From NCBI GenBank assembly GCA_017560705.1, contig JAFZEK010000025.1, positions 1 through 8,294 of the forward strand: a stretch of DNA of 8,294 bases, given 5' to 3'. The position numbers were made by a program, and so were the translations under genes. How positions within the stretch are numbered: position 1 is the first letter of the stretch; every line of letters starts with the position of its first letter. A model generated the notes under the pieces. The model worked only from the letters and a program-made list of their open reading frames with translations. It was not told where the DNA came from and did not search any database. The stretch comes from Bacteroidales bacterium (lineage in GTDB: Bacteria > Bacteroidota > Bacteroidia > Bacteroidales > P3). Below, piece after piece: positions 6,115-8,294 of the stretch.

Positions 6115-6644
6115 TGAAGGCAGAAGCACATATAAAGAAACATATAAAGGCATTGACACCACAGATGGTCGTAGTGGCGAGGTACACTCTGAACGATAAA
6201 GATTTGGTGGATAATGTGGTGCAGGACACGATTGTTGCCCTGTGGGAGAAGTGCTATGCCCAAAAAAAACTATATAAAATAGAAGGCTACCTATGGGGGA
6301 TATTCTTTAACAAGCTGGCTGTGGCTCGCAAAGAAAAGCTGAAAAGAGAACGCCTCATTGTGCCGATAATGGATAAAGATGGAAAACTAAACTATGACAT
6401 TGCGGACAGTATATGCCTCGATGACTACGACAACTTTGCCGACGAAGAGGCTGTGATGAAAAGCCTCGAAAGCCTTACCGAAAAGCAGAGAAAGATAGTG
6501 ATGATGTACTGCGTGTCCGAGATGAGTATGCCAAAGATTGCTAAGGCCATGGGCATGTCCGAATCGGGAGTGAGAAAAATTTTGCACAAAGCGTGGGATA
6601 AGATGAGAAAATATGTAATAGAAGAAAGGAAACGACATGAATAA
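6114..6644 (+). CDS. ECF-type RNA polymerase sigma factor (sigma-70 family)
   Basis: This is an alternative sigma factor that directs RNA polymerase to a dedicated promoter set. Region 2 covers about residues 8-75, with DLVDNVVQDTIVALWEK (30-46) as the -10-binding core. Region 4 covers about 116-166: LESLTEKQRKIVMMYCVSEM, then the helix-turn-helix MPKIAKAMGMSESGVRKILHKAW (139-161). There is no region 1 or 3, and 176 residues is normal for the ECF group. The start is TTG at 6114. The frame is closed upstream by a TAA at 6096-6098, and the first in-frame ATG (6165, Met18) would cut off the start of region 2, so TTG is preferred though unproven. The stop overlaps the next gene by 8 nt, the usual sign of a co-translated sigma and anti-sigma pair. 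The regulon and signal are unknown. Confidence 0.92.
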   Translation: MKAEAHIKKHIKALTPQMVVVARYTLNDKDLVDNVVQDTIVALWEKCYAQKKLYKIEGYLWGIFFNKLAVARKEKLKRERLIVPIMDKDGKLNYDIADSICLDDYDNFADEEAVMKSLESLTEKQRKIVMMYCVSEMSMPKIAKAMGMSESGVRKILHKAWDKMRKYVIEERKRHE

Positions 6645-7320
6645 TAAGGACGAAGATATAGAGCACTTGCTGAAGAAATACTTTGCCACCACCATATCGG
6701 CGGAAGAGCGAAAACGCCTAAGCGACTATTTGCTTAGCCGACCTCATGTTGCCGACAAGTATGGAATAGACGGCCTGTTGGCCAGCCACTTTGCCAAGGA
6801 GGCCGATAGGTGCCACTGCTGCAAGGGGGAGGACTACGACAGCTTTATCGACAGCCTCGAAGTGCCTAAAAAAACAAGACATTCGGTGCCAATGCTGAAA
6901 ACTGCCCAACAGCAAAGGCTTGACATCTTTTATAAGATAGCCGCGGCAACGGTGGCTATAGTGTTCGCAGGCAGCATTGTTAGGATGTGGCTGTTCCAAG
7001 CATACCACGGTGGCGATATGCAGCAGGCTGTGGCAGAGATGCCTAGAGTGGTGGATGAACCCTTGAACGTCGTGGCCAACGTATGGAGCCTAAAAGAAAT
7101 GAAAGTTGGAGAAGCCCGCGAAGCGACAAAGCCCAAAAAGATGAAGTTGAAAAAAACACGAGAACCGAAAAATCTGGTTGCTGAAAACATGAAAAACACA
7201 TTGATAGCCGACAGCAAAACCACGACAACCGAAGATGTATACGACCAATGGGATATATACTGCAACACAGGATGTAGCAACCAAGACGCGGTGAACCTGA
7301 TATTTTCCGCCTTGGCATAG
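6637..7320 (+). CDS. Single-pass membrane protein, probable anti-sigma factor
   Basis: The gene overlaps the sigma factor by 8 nt, so translation is probably coupled. The 227 residues split into a cytoplasmic N-terminal part (1-99) with an acidic helical start, IEHLLKKYF..TISAEERKRLSDYLL, like the N-terminal parts of Bacteroidota anti-sigma factors; one hydrophobic segment at about 100-120 (IAAATVAIVFAGSIVRMWLF); and a periplasmic part of about 105 residues. That last part is basic around 160-180 and ends in a conserved-looking tail with YCNTGC (208-213) and DAVNLIFSAL. A Cys-rich CHCC lies at 59-62 on the cytoplasmic side. It is not a classic zinc anti-sigma H-x3-C-x2-C motif, and no FecR domain is evident. 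The inferred role is to bind the sigma factor at the inner membrane until a signal releases it. The family is not recognised with certainty. Confidence 0.7.
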   Translation: MNNKDEDIEHLLKKYFATTISAEERKRLSDYLLSRPHVADKYGIDGLLASHFAKEADRCHCCKGEDYDSFIDSLEVPKKTRHSVPMLKTAQQQRLDIFYKIAAATVAIVFAGSIVRMWLFQAYHGGDMQQAVAEMPRVVDEPLNVVANVWSLKEMKVGEAREATKPKKMKLKKTREPKNLVAENMKNTLIADSKTTTTEDVYDQWDIYCNTGCSNQDAVNLIFSALA

Positions 7321-7323
7321 AAC

Positions 7324-7392
7324 ATGAAAAACAAAGATTATAGAAAACAAAAATATAAAGAAATAAAACGGAAACAACGGTATGAAGAATAG
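7324..7392 (+). CDS. Possible 22-residue basic leader peptide
   Basis: An ATG 4 nt after the preceding stop opens a 22-codon frame ending in TAG at 7390-7392. That stop lies inside the first codons of the next gene (ATG at 7382). About half of the residues are Lys or Arg (it begins MKNKDYRKQKYK). Position and overlap would suit translational coupling, but AT-rich DNA easily yields such lysine-rich frames, so it may be chance. Confidence 0.2.
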   Translation: MKNKDYRKQKYKEIKRKQRYEE

Positions 7393-7897
7393 AGCAAAAA
7401 TAATGATGATGGCACTGACACTAGTGGCACTATTAGGCACAGCCAAAGCACAAACAGAGCTATACAAAAAGTATGAACACCTAGAGGATGTGACGGTGGT
7501 GTGCATAATGAAGCTACCTATAAACGACACTATGACAGCCCAAGTGACCCTCCTTGCTCCTCATACAAAAGAAGCTGTATATACATTGGCAGAGGAATTC
7601 AATCTGGGGATTGAAAAAGATATTATTGATAAAACATTAGGGGATGAATATAGTGGATTGAGTAGGCGTATTGTGTATAAAAATGATGTAAAAAAAAGAT
7701 ATGGAGATATTGAAAGCCCCGACGATTATAAAAATATTTCAAGGTTGATATATAACTATAGTACCGGTACTTTATTGATATTTCATGATATAGATACAGA
7801 AGAAAGGTTTACGGCTATATCCGAATTATTAACGGATGTATTGACAAATCCCGAAAAATTTCCGACTATTGATAATGTAAAAAATAAAAATAAATAG
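7382..7897 (+). CDS. Small exported protein of unknown function in the sigma operon
   Basis: The 171-residue product starts with a signal peptide and a likely cleavage site AKA|Q at residues 23/24; the absence of a lipobox Cys points to a soluble periplasmic protein. The mature part begins ELYKKYEHLEDVTVVCIMKL, which weakly recalls the DUF4252 proteins often encoded beside Bacteroidales ECF sigma factors (FDKY..VTSV-like start). I cannot confirm that family. A later segment reads SRLIYNYSTGTLLIFHDIDTEERF, and the C-terminus is Lys/Asn-rich. It follows the anti-sigma-like gene by 61 nt and precedes the lipoprotein gene by 3 nt, so all belong to one operon. From about 7570 codons turn markedly more A/T-rich than in the first third of the gene. 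It may sense or modulate the envelope signal, or be an output of the sigma factor. Confidence 0.75.
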   Translation: MKNRAKIMMMALTLVALLGTAKAQTELYKKYEHLEDVTVVCIMKLPINDTMTAQVTLLAPHTKEAVYTLAEEFNLGIEKDIIDKTLGDEYSGLSRRIVYKNDVKKRYGDIESPDDYKNISRLIYNYSTGTLLIFHDIDTEERFTAISELLTDVLTNPEKFPTIDNVKNKNK

Positions 7898-7900
7898 ACA

Positions 7901-8294
7901 ATGAATAAAGTAAATCTAACAAAAACAGTGCTATTGACTGTAGCACTGTCAGGAACAGTGGCATCGTGCCAAAAAGACGAATTTTCGAGCGAGATGGTAG
8001 TACCATCTCATGAAATGAGCCAAAAGAATTTGGCTCATGTAAACCCTACTCTCCGTTATTGGATAGACGGTGTGGGATATACTAGGGAATTTGGCTCGGA
8101 AGCCGAAAAGAGTGCTTACATCAGCTACCTTATAGGTCTTACCGTAAATGGAAAAGAGATAACGATAGGTGGCAGCGAAAATCCAAGTCTTGCACCCGAG
8201 GCAGATGATAAACTAACCTTTACAACATCCGACAAAGCTGAAATGAATAAATGGGCAGATGAAATGGAGAAAAAGGGTTATGAAGTTTCTTATA
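7901..8294 (+). CDS. Putative surface lipoprotein, C-terminus beyond the window
   Basis: An ATG 3 nt after the previous stop opens a frame of 131 codons that continues past the right edge. The N-terminus is a lipoprotein signal peptide (MNKVNLTKTVLLTVALSG) with lipobox VASC and lipidated Cys23. The following residues QKDE match the lipoprotein export signal described in Bacteroidota, consensus close to Q-K-D-D-E right after the Cys, so the protein is predicted to be flipped to the outer face of the outer membrane. The mature part begins FSSEMVVPSHEMSQKN, has an aromatic LRYWIDGVGY segment, and later an acidic, Lys-rich helical stretch near 118-128. No known domain was recognised. As the last visible operon member it could be the surface end of the signalling system or simply a regulated product. 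Confidence 0.8.
   Translation, partial: MNKVNLTKTVLLTVALSGTVASCQKDEFSSEMVVPSHEMSQKNLAHVNPTLRYWIDGVGYTREFGSEAEKSAYISYLIGLTVNGKEITIGGSENPSLAPEADDKLTFTTSDKAEMNKWADEMEKKGYEVSY

Noticed and set aside
6165..6167. ATG (Met18) as the sigma factor start
   Set aside because: It would remove the beginning of region 2, while the longer TTG frame keeps the family's normal length.

Overview
The window looks like a chromosomal segment from a member of the Bacteroidota, most likely order Bacteroidales; family and genus cannot be fixed. The evidence is: promoters of the Bacteroidota type (TTG about 20-23 bp upstream of TAnnTTTG, seen before the butyrate kinase and sigma factor genes); starts without clear Shine-Dalgarno sequences; lipoprotein signals, one of them followed by the QKDE surface-export signature of this phylum; and a sigma / membrane anti-sigma / exported-protein operon of familiar Bacteroidales layout. 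No rRNA, tRNA, transposase, CRISPR array or phage gene is visible.

Layout. Positions 1-1539 (minus strand) hold most of a lipoprotein 5'-nucleotidase / UDP-sugar hydrolase whose C-terminus runs off the left edge. About 1 kb without a convincing gene follows (1540-2555). It contains a roughly 278-bp element bounded by imperfect inverted repeats (1588-1865) and a degenerate 22-bp tandem array (about 2120-2273), and ends in the promoter of the next unit. Positions 2556-4336 form a two-gene unit on the plus strand: a butyrate-kinase family enzyme without its usual phosphotransbutyrylase partner beside it, and an exported FKBP-type prolyl isomerase, closed by a strong intrinsic terminator. aroC (chorismate synthase) is at 4477-5532.

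The roughly 580 bp after aroC are unusually rich in symmetric DNA: a perfect 19-bp inverted repeat, two further hairpins, a dispersed TTTTTAGAAGTT motif also found at both ends of the first element, and seven short dyads centred 21.5-23 bp apart (5720-5867). A promoter and a 5' leader hairpin then lead into an operon of at least four genes reading off the right edge: an ECF sigma factor (apparent TTG start abutting a TA dinucleotide tract), an overlapping single-pass membrane protein likely to be its anti-sigma factor, a small exported protein, and a lipoprotein with a predicted surface-export signal. The inferred theme is envelope signalling: a sigma factor held at the membrane, with exported and surface partners made from the same transcript.

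The enzymes and the sigma factor are recognised with high confidence. The last three genes are recognised only by position, topology and targeting signals. The repeats are seen directly in the sequence; their function is inference.
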